Shown here piece after piece: positions 16,805 to 25,156 of a stretch of DNA of 64,000 bases; position 1 is the stretch's first letter; each line of letters opens with the position of its first letter. The position numbers were made by a program, and so were the translations under genes. The DNA comes from Aquibacillus albus (lineage in GTDB: Bacteria; Bacillota; Bacilli; Bacillales; Amphibacillaceae), in contig NZ_JAFBDR010000006.1 of NCBI RefSeq assembly GCF_016908325.1, positions 113,519 to 177,518 of the forward strand, read 5' to 3'. A model generated the notes under the pieces. It was not told the origin of the DNA. It saw only the letters and a program-made list of their open reading frames with translations, and searched no databases.

Positions 16805-18341
16805 TCATAATATCCGATGGAGTAACACCGGTTATCCGCTTAAAGATTTGACTAAAATATTGTGAATTGGTCCCAAATCCTAGGCGTTCAGCTAACTCAA
16901 ATACTTTTACATCCTCCTCTTGCTCTATAATTTTAACTGCTCTTTGAATTCGTGCCCGCGTGACATAGGTAGAAAATTTTTCCCCTACTTCTTTTTTAAA
17001 CAACTTTCCTAGGTAATCGGCATTCATATATAGCCTCTCAGTAGCTACCCATTGTAAAGATAGCATTGGGTCTTCCAAATTCTCTTCGATTGCTCGAAGC
17101 ATGTCCGTTACAGCTGGAGAATATTTATTCCCTCGTTTCTGACTATAATAATCTATCATATAAAGGAAAAGCTCCTCAAATGCATCACGAAAAGCCGGAA
17201 GCGTCTCAATTTCTTCTAATCTAGCAATCTCCCTCATATAAGTATCCTGACGATCAAAGGAACCAATTTTCACGATTGTCATATAAAGGTGAATAAGATA
17301 AGATTTCACTAAGTTTGGTCTCAGCTTCATTTCATTGATTTTCTTAAAGATTTGCTCAAGCTCCGTTATCACTTCCTTTTTTTTATCTGACTTTAACAAT
17401 AACACCATTCGTTCTGGATCATATTGGTATAGGGCACTATCATCTGTTTCAAAAGAAATAGAATCTGTAGAAAATATAACGCTTTGCTCCCCTAAATAAA
17501 AACGCTGATCTATTTGTTTATAAACCTCTCGATAAGTTTCATAGATAGACAAAGGACTAACAGCTTTACTTATTATCACCGAGACACCTTTTCGGTCTGA
17601 ATTAAGATAGTATTTCTGAATTGACTTTATTTCATTCAACAATTGCTTGTCTTCAGTATAATTCCTTATGAGAACTAGGAAGGAATCACCGAAATTAGTT
17701 TGCGTGATCACAGACTCTTCATGCAATGTATTGCTAACAATTGTTCGGAGCATTTCTGTCTGTTCTAATAAGAAATTTCCTTCAAAGTAAAAATAGAGCA
17801 ATTGTACTTTCTTATTATTTCCTACTAATTGTAAAAAGCCATCCTTTATTTCCAGGTCTGCTGCTCGATTAGTTAACATGGCTTTCAATAGTTGTTCGCG
17901 TTCGATTAGACTAAACTTGTCTACCTTGTTTTCAATTGTTTTCACATAGTGATTCTCTGCATTTTGTTCATCTATTTCTCTAACGACATCACTGATTGCA
18001 CTCGTCAGCGTATCCTCATTACATGGTTTTAGTAAATAATGCTTTACACCATAACGCATTGCTTTTTGTGCATATTCGAACTCATTATAGCCAGATAAGA
18101 AAATCCACTTAATTTCCGGAAAAGAAGCGTGAGCCTTTTCTAATAATTCAATCCCATCCAATCCAGGCATTGTAATATCTGTAATAACAATATCCGGTTG
18201 ATATTCATGAATAAAATCAAAGGCTTCCAAACCATTCCTTGCTGTTCCAGCTAAATTGGTCTTTTGTTCTTCCCAATTAATAATGGAAGAAATCCCTTCT
18301 AATATCATGCGCTCATCATCTACTAACAACACGTTGTACAT
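16794..18341 (-). CDS. yesN: AraC-type response regulator, YesN-like
   Basis: Cytoplasmic response regulator (515 residues) paired with the YesM kinase. The receiver domain (1-120) starts MYNVLLVDDERMILEG and has the phospho-acceptor Asp in DIVITDITMPGLDG and the switch Lys in KHYLLKPCNE. A poorly conserved middle region follows, then two AraC-type helix-turn-helices (about 415-515) with ADYLGKLFKKEVGEKFSTYV and GTNSQYFSQIFKRITGVTPS. I chose ATG 18341 behind GGGGGAG; an in-frame GTG 12 nt earlier lacks an RBS. It overlaps the end of yesM by 26 bp. Likely targets are the yesOPQ-L and lyase promoters. Confidence 0.9.
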   Translation of the reverse strand: MYNVLLVDDERMILEGISSIINWEEQKTNLAGTARNGLEAFDFIHEYQPDIVITDITMPGLDGIELLEKAHASFPEIKWIFLSGYNEFEYAQKAMRYGVKHYLLKPCNEDTLTSAISDVVREIDEQNAENHYVKTIENKVDKFSLIEREQLLKAMLTNRAADLEIKDGFLQLVGNNKKVQLLYFYFEGNFLLEQTEMLRTIVSNTLHEESVITQTNFGDSFLVLIRNYTEDKQLLNEIKSIQKYYLNSDRKGVSVIISKAVSPLSIYETYREVYKQIDQRFYLGEQSVIFSTDSISFETDDSALYQYDPERMVLLLKSDKKKEVITELEQIFKKINEMKLRPNLVKSYLIHLYMTIVKIGSFDRQDTYMREIARLEEIETLPAFRDAFEELFLYMIDYYSQKRGNKYSPAVTDMLRAIEENLEDPMLSLQWVATERLYMNADYLGKLFKKEVGEKFSTYVTRARIQRAVKIIEQEEDVKVFELAERLGFGTNSQYFSQIFKRITGVTPSDIMKSI

Positions 18342-20097
18342 TTTCTCCCCCACCTTCGTAAGGTAACATCACATATACCTTTGTTCCCTTTACTTTAGTA
18401 CTTTCTATTTTAATTCCATATTTTTTCCCAAAAATCATTTGAATTCGTTCATCAATATTTCTTAAACCTATTCCTGTTCCCTGTGGTTGATAATCGCCAT
18501 TTTTTAACTTCGGTAAAAAGTCAGCATCCATTCCTGGTCCGTTGTCTTCAACTGTAAGAATGATATTGTCCTTTACCTTTTTCCCGATGACACGGATAGT
18601 GCAAGTTCCGACCATTTGTTGCAAACCATAACGAATCGCATTCTCAATTAATGGTTGCAGTGTAAACTTTGGCACCATACAATGATAGAGCTCTTCAGAA
18701 ATTTCTGTTTGAAAGTCTAGTCTTTCTTCAAAGCGATAAGACTGAATGACAATATACTTTTCAACAATCGTCATTTCCTTTTCTAGCGTGATTGTTGACT
18801 CCTTCATATTGATTGATGACTGCAGAATATACCCCAATGACTCAGCCATTCGTGAAATTCTATCCTTCCCCTCCATTTTTGCGGACCAGTTGATTGATTC
18901 AAGCGTATTATAAAGAAAATGTGGATTCACCTGAGCTTGCAACGTTTTAAATTCTGCTTCTTTGATAACCAATTGCTTCTTATAATTTTCAGCAATTAAA
19001 TGGTTGATTTGGTTCATCATGATATTAAAATTTTCATGCATTTTCCCAGTTTCATCTCGATAATATTTTACATCTTCATTCGAATAAAATGGATCCAATT
19101 CTCCAGTTTGCACGATTTCCATTTTCTTATTTAGACCTTCAATCGGCTTTATAATACCATTTACAAAACGCATCGACATGTAAGCAACAACAATAAACAT
19201 AATCGTATATAAACTAATTACTGCGGCTCGAACGGAAGTAATTGCATTAAACAGACTACTGTACGGAGTAACAATCATATATGTCCATTTCGTGTGCTGT
19301 GCCGGACTATAAGTTATAAAGTATCTTTCTCGATTATCTTTGATTAAGCTATACCCTTTTTCGTTGTTAATCGCAGCGGTATAAGCACTTGACAACCGAG
19401 TATCTACCGGGTAAACCTGTTGATTATTTTCATCAAAAATGGCCAACTGTGCATTTTCACCATTAATCGTACTAGTAAAATCTGAAACGACCTCTGCAAC
19501 GTTCATTCGAACAGCAACTAACCCTAATGGTTCAAATGAGAAATCATAATCAGAATATGAACGAATTTTCCTAGCTGTAATCAGAGCAGGATCTTCTCTA
19601 TTTGGAAATACCCACTCTACCCCACCTTTTTTAACAGAAGCCTTTGCATCCACCTCCTGTATACGATCCTTTGATAATATTTCAATATCTTTACCTGTCG
19701 CATACTCTTTACCGGAAAGGTCGTACACTTGAAGAGAATCCACGTATTTATTTAGTGCACCTAGTTGAAGCAATCGATCTTTAATGTCATTTTCTACTAT
19801 GTATTTTTCATACTCACTTTGATTGTCTTTAAGACGTTTTAAATAGCTTTGGATATGCGAATCGGTCGCTACCTGAAACGATAACCGCTCCATTTTTTTC
19901 AGTTCATTTTCAATCGAGTTAGATGAAACACCTAATGATTGTGCTGATTGCCGATAAATTTCTTCATTATAAACGTTAAAAGCATGTTGAAGAATTGAAA
20001 TACCCCCTATACTGAATGATAGTAGGATAAACGAAATTAATAAAAACATTTTATATTTTATTCTTAATTTAGAATAAAATGATTTCATTTGCTTCAT
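18316..20097 (-). CDS. yesM: Sensor histidine kinase, YesM-like
   Basis: Membrane histidine kinase (593 residues). It has a first membrane helix (about 15-35), an extracytoplasmic sensor of the dCache type (about 36-290), a second helix (about 295-315), a HAMP domain, the His_kinase motif AQVNPHFLYNTLESINW containing the phosphorylated His, and a HATPase domain with LIENAIRYGLQ and VEDNGPGMD. I chose ATG 20097, 6 nt after AGGGGGG; a GTG six codons upstream is less likely. Translationally coupled to yesN. A cre-like site lies 64 bp upstream. A signal linked to pectic oligosaccharides is inferred from the neighbouring transporter. Confidence 0.9.
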   Translation of the reverse strand: MKQMKSFYSKLRIKYKMFLLISFILLSFSIGGISILQHAFNVYNEEIYRQSAQSLGVSSNSIENELKKMERLSFQVATDSHIQSYLKRLKDNQSEYEKYIVENDIKDRLLQLGALNKYVDSLQVYDLSGKEYATGKDIEILSKDRIQEVDAKASVKKGGVEWVFPNREDPALITARKIRSYSDYDFSFEPLGLVAVRMNVAEVVSDFTSTINGENAQLAIFDENNQQVYPVDTRLSSAYTAAINNEKGYSLIKDNRERYFITYSPAQHTKWTYMIVTPYSSLFNAITSVRAAVISLYTIMFIVVAYMSMRFVNGIIKPIEGLNKKMEIVQTGELDPFYSNEDVKYYRDETGKMHENFNIMMNQINHLIAENYKKQLVIKEAEFKTLQAQVNPHFLYNTLESINWSAKMEGKDRISRMAESLGYILQSSINMKESTITLEKEMTIVEKYIVIQSYRFEERLDFQTEISEELYHCMVPKFTLQPLIENAIRYGLQQMVGTCTIRVIGKKVKDNIILTVEDNGPGMDADFLPKLKNGDYQPQGTGIGLRNIDERIQMIFGKKYGIKIESTKVKGTKVYVMLPYEGGGENVQRVVSR

Positions 20098-20160
20098 GCT
20101 TTCCCCCCTATCCACTCAAGAACAGTTCTGTTAATTAATTTAACTAACTAATTAATTACT

Positions 20161-20174
20161 TGTTAACGCTTTCA
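20161..20174 (-). promoter_or_regulatory. cre-like CcpA site before yesM
   Basis: TGTTAACGCTTTCA matches cre at 13 of 14 positions (T instead of A at position 4). It lies 64 bp upstream of the yesM start and suggests that the sensor itself is catabolite-repressed. Confidence 0.65.
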
Positions 20175-20252
20175 AACCAATATAATTAACAACCCTTGAA
20201 AACATCAACAAAGAGGTGTTGCTGCGGAAGTTAATTGTGAGGGTAAAGATTA

Positions 20253-20272
20253 AAGAGGTTGTTCAAAAAGGA
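20253..20272. repeat. Possible decayed end of the dispersed element
   Basis: AAGAGGTTGTTCAAAAAG is nearly identical to the right end of the element at 11011-11176 (AAGAGGATGTTCAAAAAG read on its minus strand). Only the end is recognisable, in the spacer between aroD and yesM. Confidence 0.4.
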
Positions 20273-20327
20273 CTAAAGCTATCAAAGTCATTTACAAAAT
20301 AATTTAAAATATTAGGATAATTATAGC

Positions 20328-20370
20328 AAAAAAATCCAATCAAAGCCATTTAGACTTTCATTGGATTTTT
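20328..20370 (-). terminator. Terminator after aroD
   Basis: Inverted repeat AAAAATCCAATCAAAG / CTTTCATTGGATTTTT (one mismatch) followed on the minus strand by a seven-T run, ending just before the aroD stop. Confidence 0.85.
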
Positions 20371-20373
20371 GCA

Positions 20374-21138
20374 CTAGCTATTTTCATGCAAAATATTAAG
20401 AACTTTTCGCAAATCTGCTATTGGCACTTGTCCTGGTGCTGAAGCTTTTTTTACTGTCCCGAAAGTTAATGCAGAACCAAAAATTTCTCCTGCTAACCGA
20501 CTAATGGCTCCCGTACCAGCCATAGACATCGTGATGATTGGTCGATTTGCATATTGTTCCTTCATCGTTAAGGTGGCGTCTAATAGTGTAAGAACGTCCG
20601 ATTTTGAAGTAGGCATTACGGCCAATTTTGGTAAATCTGCTCCTAAACTTTGCGCTCTTCTTAATCGTGTCACCATTTCATCTTTTGATGGTGTTTTTTC
20701 AAAATCATGATTAGATACAATTGTAAATACATGATGACTTTTAGCAAGTTGAATCAAGTCTTTGACATCCTGCTCCTCTTTAAATAGCTCTATGTCAATA
20801 AGGTCGATAAGCCCTGTTTTTATCATGGCTTGATTTAATTGTACATAGTATGCGTCACTAATTGCCCTTTCTCCACCTTCCTTAATCGTTCGAAATGTAA
20901 AGAGTAATGGAGTATCACGAAGAACCCTTCGAATATCTTGTAACACTTGTTTTACCGTATCTAGGTCATCTGCCTGATTTAAAAAATCGACTCTCCACTC
21001 CACTACATCGATATCATGTTCGAGCAACTGAATCGCCTCTTCCACAAGCTGCTCACGTGTTTCTCCGACTAAAGGAACACAAATTTTTGGTATACCTTCC
21101 CCTATGACAACATCCTTTACTTTTAGCCCTGCTTCCAT
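20374..21138 (-). CDS. aroD: 3-dehydroquinate dehydratase, type I
   Basis: Third enzyme of the shikimate pathway: dehydrates 3-dehydroquinate to 3-dehydroshikimate through a Schiff base. The 254-residue TIM barrel has the catalytic His144 (VSNHDF) and Schiff-base Lys171 (DLPKLAVMPTS), plus substrate-binding EWRVDF and the C-terminal APGQVP motif. The ATG at 21138 is chosen because GGAGG lies 8 nt before it; an ATG five codons earlier overlaps that RBS. It follows aroK by 36 bp, so two consecutive-pathway enzymes are cotranscribed. Confidence 0.95.
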   Translation of the reverse strand: MEAGLKVKDVVIGEGIPKICVPLVGETREQLVEEAIQLLEHDIDVVEWRVDFLNQADDLDTVKQVLQDIRRVLRDTPLLFTFRTIKEGGERAISDAYYVQLNQAMIKTGLIDLIDIELFKEEQDVKDLIQLAKSHHVFTIVSNHDFEKTPSKDEMVTRLRRAQSLGADLPKLAVMPTSKSDVLTLLDATLTMKEQYANRPIITMSMAGTGAISRLAGEIFGSALTFGTVKKASAPGQVPIADLRKVLNILHENS

Positions 21139-21174
21139 CAAACTTTCCTCCATTTAGCAAATTCGGTATGTATC

Positions 21175-21708
21175 TTAAGCTTGTTTTAATGACTCAACAA
21201 TATAATTTGCAATTTCCTCAGGATCCTTGCCATCTGTCTCCACTTTTAAGTGATGGGAGGCATAAATTTGCTTCCGCTTATGATAGAGTTCTTCTATTTC
21301 ATCCATCGTCTTTCCTTGTAGAACAGGACGATCATCCATAAGTAAGTGAATTCTTTCTTTCCATGATTCCCATGACAACTCTAAGAAAACAACAATACTA
21401 GATGACATACATAGATTTCTTACTTCCTCCTGAAGAAAAGCGCCACCCCCAACAGAAATGACTTGTAATTTCTTTTTACAAAAGCTCGAAATCACTTCCT
21501 TCTCCTTTTCACGAAATGCTGTTTCCCCTTGCTCTTTAAATATCTGAGGTATTGGCATTTGATATTTTTTTTCAATCTCGTCATCTATATCTACGAATTC
21601 TCGCTGTAATAAATTTGCCAATTCTTTCCCAATTGTAGTCTTTCCAACTCCCATGAAACCGATCAAAACAATGCTTTTATTCGTTAATGAACTCTTCTGT
21701 TGTATCAC
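21175..21708 (-). CDS. aroK: Shikimate kinase
   Basis: Phosphorylates shikimate at O3 with ATP. About 177 residues with the P-loop GFMGVGKTT, the shikimate-binding Asp in FVDIDDEIE, SVGGGAF, and the lid MDDRPVLQG. I place the start at GTG 21708, preceded by a G-rich RBS (GGGGGGG). A TTG at 21756 is in frame but lies within a TATAAT-like -10 box, so it is unlikely to be the start. Shares an operon with aroD. Confidence 0.9.
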   Translation of the reverse strand: MIQQKSSLTNKSIVLIGFMGVGKTTIGKELANLLQREFVDIDDEIEKKYQMPIPQIFKEQGETAFREKEKEVISSFCKKKLQVISVGGGAFLQEEVRNLCMSSSIVVFLELSWESWKERIHLLMDDRPVLQGKTMDEIEELYHKRKQIYASHHLKVETDGKDPEEIANYIVESLKQA

Positions 21709-21747
21709 TACCCTGGCCCCCCCTGCACTCACGTTATCATTAAATTT

Positions 21748-21753
21748 ATTATA
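21748..21753 (-). promoter_or_regulatory. Candidate -10 box of the aroK-aroD promoter
   Basis: TATAAT on the minus strand about 40 bp before the chosen aroK start. No good -35 hexamer is seen at 17 bp, so confidence is limited. Confidence 0.4.
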
Positions 21754-21900
21754 CAAGATTGATGTATCTCCATATTACATGAAACGGCCTTACAAGACTA
21801 GACTATTTCCTCATAACCACTAACAGTATTTATACTGATAAACGATTGGTCGATGAGAAAAATCATTATAGGAAAATTACGACAGATTCATCCTTTAGCA

Positions 21901-22608
21901 TTATTTTTCAATATAAAATGGGATATATAGTAGCCAAAATGTTGCAAGAGCTATTACTTCTAACGGAATAATATAAAATGGCCATGGACCTAAATAGTCA
22001 ATAATTGAGGGATTCGCAGGCTTTTTCATGATGTACATGTAATTACTGTTCATGATTATATTCACCATAAAAATGAGTAAAGCATAAACATTCAAATAAA
22101 GAAACGCTTTAAATATAGACTTAAAGGTTGGACGAAATCCTTCAACAAATACCATAAACATATTTGCTATAACAATTCCTCCATGAGAAATGAAGAAATG
22201 AACATATCGAAAGTGAGGGAAAGTATAAGCCTGAATGTCAGGAGTAACCATGGCTTGAAGGGCACTACCTAGACCAACAAAGTAAGTGAATTCGAAAAGT
22301 CTATAGCTGCGTGTGATTAATAAGACACTAGATAATAACAAAGAAATACTACTTAAGTGAAGAGGGAGAGAATAACGGAAGGACCACGTACCGATATAAT
22401 TTAACCACCAAATCAAACTGATTTCAGAAACGATTAACATAGCTGCTAGCGAGTATCGAACAATTTTGTTAGGGAAAGCTTTTTTTAGTTGTGTTCGAAA
22501 AAAATATATACCTATACAAATGGCGATTATAAATAATAGTGTCAGTATATGGGTTAACGAAAACAGTATAAAAGGATTATTTCCATCCTTAACAAACCAT
22601 TCGTACAT
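21901..22608 (-). CDS. ywaF: YwaF-like TIGR02206 family membrane protein
   Basis: 235-residue integral membrane protein with about seven hydrophobic segments. It shows the family pattern FSLTHILTLLFIIAI near the start, LPLHLSSISLLLS in the middle, and FISHGGIVIANMF with a conserved His in a membrane segment. The family is widespread in Bacilli and has no established function. It stands alone, facing the same way as the germination operon, with its own RBS (AAGGAAGAG). Confidence 0.8.
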   Translation of the reverse strand: MYEWFVKDGNNPFILFSLTHILTLLFIIAICIGIYFFRTQLKKAFPNKIVRYSLAAMLIVSEISLIWWLNYIGTWSFRYSLPLHLSSISLLLSSVLLITRSYRLFEFTYFVGLGSALQAMVTPDIQAYTFPHFRYVHFFISHGGIVIANMFMVFVEGFRPTFKSIFKAFLYLNVYALLIFMVNIIMNSNYMYIMKKPANPSIIDYLGPWPFYIIPLEVIALATFWLLYIPFYIEK

Positions 22609-22688
22609 GAGTCTCTTCCTTTATTTATTAAGAGTTTTTTGCTTACCGTTACCTCTAATTTTCCAAATTGCAGCTGCACATTTTATCA

Positions 22689-22841
22689 TTAATCGCGCTT
22701 ACTGTCTTTTTTCCATGGAGGATCCCCGTATTGATGTAATTTCTGATTTATTTTATAAGTAGCCCATGGCAATGCGACAGATAGAAATGTTAAAAAAATG
22801 ATTAAATTGGAAGGAAAACGTCCAAGAAATTTTTCCCACAT
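22689..22841 (-). CDS. Small membrane protein following the gerC-type gene
   Basis: 50-codon frame starting MWEKFLGRFPSNLIIFLTF, with one membrane helix (about 12-28) and a hydrophilic tail rich in Lys, Asp and Pro. It begins 22 bp after the gerC-type stop and has an AGGTGGTGA RBS about 10 nt upstream of the ATG. Small D-type proteins are encoded with several germinant-receptor operons and modulate receptor function, but those usually have two helices. Assignment as such a subunit is inference from position. Confidence 0.5.
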   Translation of the reverse strand: MWEKFLGRFPSNLIIFLTFLSVALPWATYKINQKLHQYGDPPWKKDSKRD

Positions 22842-22863
22842 TCACTGATTCACCACCTTTTTA

Positions 22864-24057
22864 TCATTTTTCAATTTGTATGACAGAACCTGATGTACGT
22901 ATCATTGCTTTTGCATTCACTTTAATGTTGCTTTTGGCAAAGTAATTTTCCCCATGATCCCAATTATCCTTAATCTCTTTCCATGTTTTATAATCCTTTC
23001 GCTCCACATAACTGCCTAATTGTAATGCATCTACCTTTAAATCTTGATGGAGCTTTTTAATCGTTGTCTGAGCGATTCGTTCAATTTCTTTTTCTAAAGC
23101 AGACCTTACTTTATCCATGACCTCTGGTTTTGTGTAATCTAATGTTTCAAAAGACTCGCCAATATTTCCTTCGGTGGAAATATTTATGGTAAATTCAATC
23201 TGTTCCTTATCCTCCGTGTTTACTTCAATTTTACTATCGGCACGTTTCACTTCATAAACAACTAAATTATCTTCAATCATCGTTTTTAATAGTCCTGCAT
23301 CATATTCTCCTTTAATAAATCGAACTCCTTCTGTTTCTTCCCCTGTAATAAACTCCTCGAATCGGTTATTATGTCCATGAATAATAGCAGCCCCTTCTAT
23401 TTCTATATTATTATCCCCGCCTAACTTTATTTGTGGAACTAAGTAACTATGATGATCTACTAAACGTTCATAGATATCCCCAATTCTTTGTTCCGGTAGC
23501 ATTTCTGGTCGCTTTCTAGCATTTTCAGCAATGGAATTGATAAACATAACTGGTAGATTATCAGGGTTTGGGTCCACATCAAAAATGGGACCTGCTTCTC
23601 CATTCGAAATAAAAACATTTATCCCTCTTCTCATTTCATGGTCACGGAGAAAAAAATCCAGAATATTAGCAAATACTTTTGGTTTTTTTGCCACTTCATC
23701 AGAAATGATGATCAATTGTAGGTGTTTCATAAATGGAGTTCGACTCGTTTCTTCCGCTAAATTACGTACTTGTCCGAACATCGTATCACTTCTAGAGACA
23801 AGGTTCTGATAAGCCTTTGTTGCACCGCCAGCTCCCCCTTCACCTTGCTGCAATCCACGGGGTACAACGAGCTGGTAAGTCCCTTTAAACACATAATCCC
23901 CTTGTGGCTGTTCAACCTCTTCTCCTCTTTGTTCTTCTAAATCAATCGCTACTCCAATATTAAATCCACGATCCTCTATTTCAACCCGATCCCAACATCC
24001 AGTAAGCAAAATTAATGTCATACAAAAGATGATGAAACCTTTTTTCACTCTATTCAC
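22864..24057 (-). CDS. Ger(x)C-family spore germination lipoprotein
   Basis: C subunit of a germinant receptor in the spore inner membrane. The 397-residue product has a signal peptide with lipobox LLTGC (Cys about 21) followed by WDRVEIEDRGFNIGVAIDLE, the hallmark start of GerAC-like proteins. The three-domain C fold extends to DHGENYFAKSNIKVNAKAMI near the end. It overlaps the gerB-type gene by 8 bp, indicating translational coupling. The germinant is not predictable. Confidence 0.92.
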   Translation of the reverse strand: MNRVKKGFIIFCMTLILLTGCWDRVEIEDRGFNIGVAIDLEEQRGEEVEQPQGDYVFKGTYQLVVPRGLQQGEGGAGGATKAYQNLVSRSDTMFGQVRNLAEETSRTPFMKHLQLIIISDEVAKKPKVFANILDFFLRDHEMRRGINVFISNGEAGPIFDVDPNPDNLPVMFINSIAENARKRPEMLPEQRIGDIYERLVDHHSYLVPQIKLGGDNNIEIEGAAIIHGHNNRFEEFITGEETEGVRFIKGEYDAGLLKTMIEDNLVVYEVKRADSKIEVNTEDKEQIEFTINISTEGNIGESFETLDYTKPEVMDKVRSALEKEIERIAQTTIKKLHQDLKVDALQLGSYVERKDYKTWKEIKDNWDHGENYFAKSNIKVNAKAMIRTSGSVIQIEK

Positions 24058-25156
24058 TTCCTTTTATCCCCCTCAGTTTTGCAATAACTAGTAATACGAT
24101 TGGGATGAAAACAACAACAAATAAGCTAGAGTAACTAATGTACGTTGCCATTGTTCTTATTTCGTTTAAATTTTGCGGGAACATAGCAGCTAAAAATATG
24201 ATTGGTGAGAATATAAAAATTAAAGTTTTTTTCTTTACTTTTTTAAAAATAGAACGAGCAGCCAATAAGCTTACGTCATAAGCCATTGCAGCCGTATTAA
24301 AGATTGCCATAATCCAAATGATGAAAAATACAGATTCTAATCTTTCAAAAAACCCTCCTGGTACTTCCACTTCTTTTGCCAATTCAATGGTTGGAAACAC
24401 CATCGTTTGAGTTGTGTCATAAGAAAAAACGCCAATCGTTATGACGTAAAAGGTGGCATATAACAAGACAGGAATTATCATACCTAAAGCTGCAAATTTC
24501 GGTGCCTTTTTCGGACGATTCATTAAAACGATATAAAATAATAGAATTTCATATCCTGAAAAGGAAAAATAACTTTCCTGCACCCCTTTCCAATATCCCT
24601 TTAGATCTGTTGTAAAAAATGGTGAAAGGTTTTCAGTATCAAAATAGGCTAGATTCATCAAACAAATGGTAATCGCTATTAGAACAATAATCGGCAAAAA
24701 CATTAAATTCAAACGAAGGATACCGACGTGTGAGCCTGATACGGCATAAACGATAAGCATGAGAAAGCTGAATGAAGCAACTTCAATCGGAGTTCGATCA
24801 AAGATATAATGGGCTGCTATGACACCAATCATTCTCGTTTCATAAGCGACAAATAGTAAAAAATGAATCGTTAATCCCAGGGTAATAACAAATGCTATCG
24901 GCCTGGAAATAAGTGAAGCGGTGTAAGAGTAAAAGGATTGCTTTGGGTATTTAGCAGCAAGACTAGCTATCATCCAAGTAAAAAGAATAGCAAAAAGACC
25001 TGCAATAATAAGTGAAAATACCCCATCTACATAATTCGTTGCTTGGGCAAGATCTCGAGGGAGATTTAGTATTCCAATAGCAATAACCATTGAAGCAACG
25101 GCGTAAAATATCTCCGTGTGACCTATTTCGCCGTCGCCATATTCAAATGATTTCAT
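24050..25156 (-). CDS. Spore germination permease, GerAB/APC family
   Basis: B subunit of the germinant receptor (368 residues): a ten-helix APC-superfamily permease-like protein believed to bind the small-molecule germinant. It starts with IGHTEIFYAVASMVIAIGIL and LPRDLAQATNYVDG, and helices continue to SSLFVVVFIPIVLLVIAKL. It overlaps the A gene by 4 bp (ATGA) and the C gene by 8 bp. Confidence 0.93.
   Translation of the reverse strand: MKSFEYGDGEIGHTEIFYAVASMVIAIGILNLPRDLAQATNYVDGVFSLIIAGLFAILFTWMIASLAAKYPKQSFYSYTASLISRPIAFVITLGLTIHFLLFVAYETRMIGVIAAHYIFDRTPIEVASFSFLMLIVYAVSGSHVGILRLNLMFLPIIVLIAITICLMNLAYFDTENLSPFFTTDLKGYWKGVQESYFSFSGYEILLFYIVLMNRPKKAPKFAALGMIIPVLLYATFYVITIGVFSYDTTQTMVFPTIELAKEVEVPGGFFERLESVFFIIWIMAIFNTAAMAYDVSLLAARSIFKKVKKKTLIFIFSPIIFLAAMFPQNLNEIRTMATYISYSSLFVVVFIPIVLLVIAKLRGIKGSE

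Noticed and set aside
22466..22762. 98-codon plus-strand frame at the ywaF start
   Set aside because: It overlaps ywaF and the small germination ORF on the opposite strand and has no recognisable domain or RBS.
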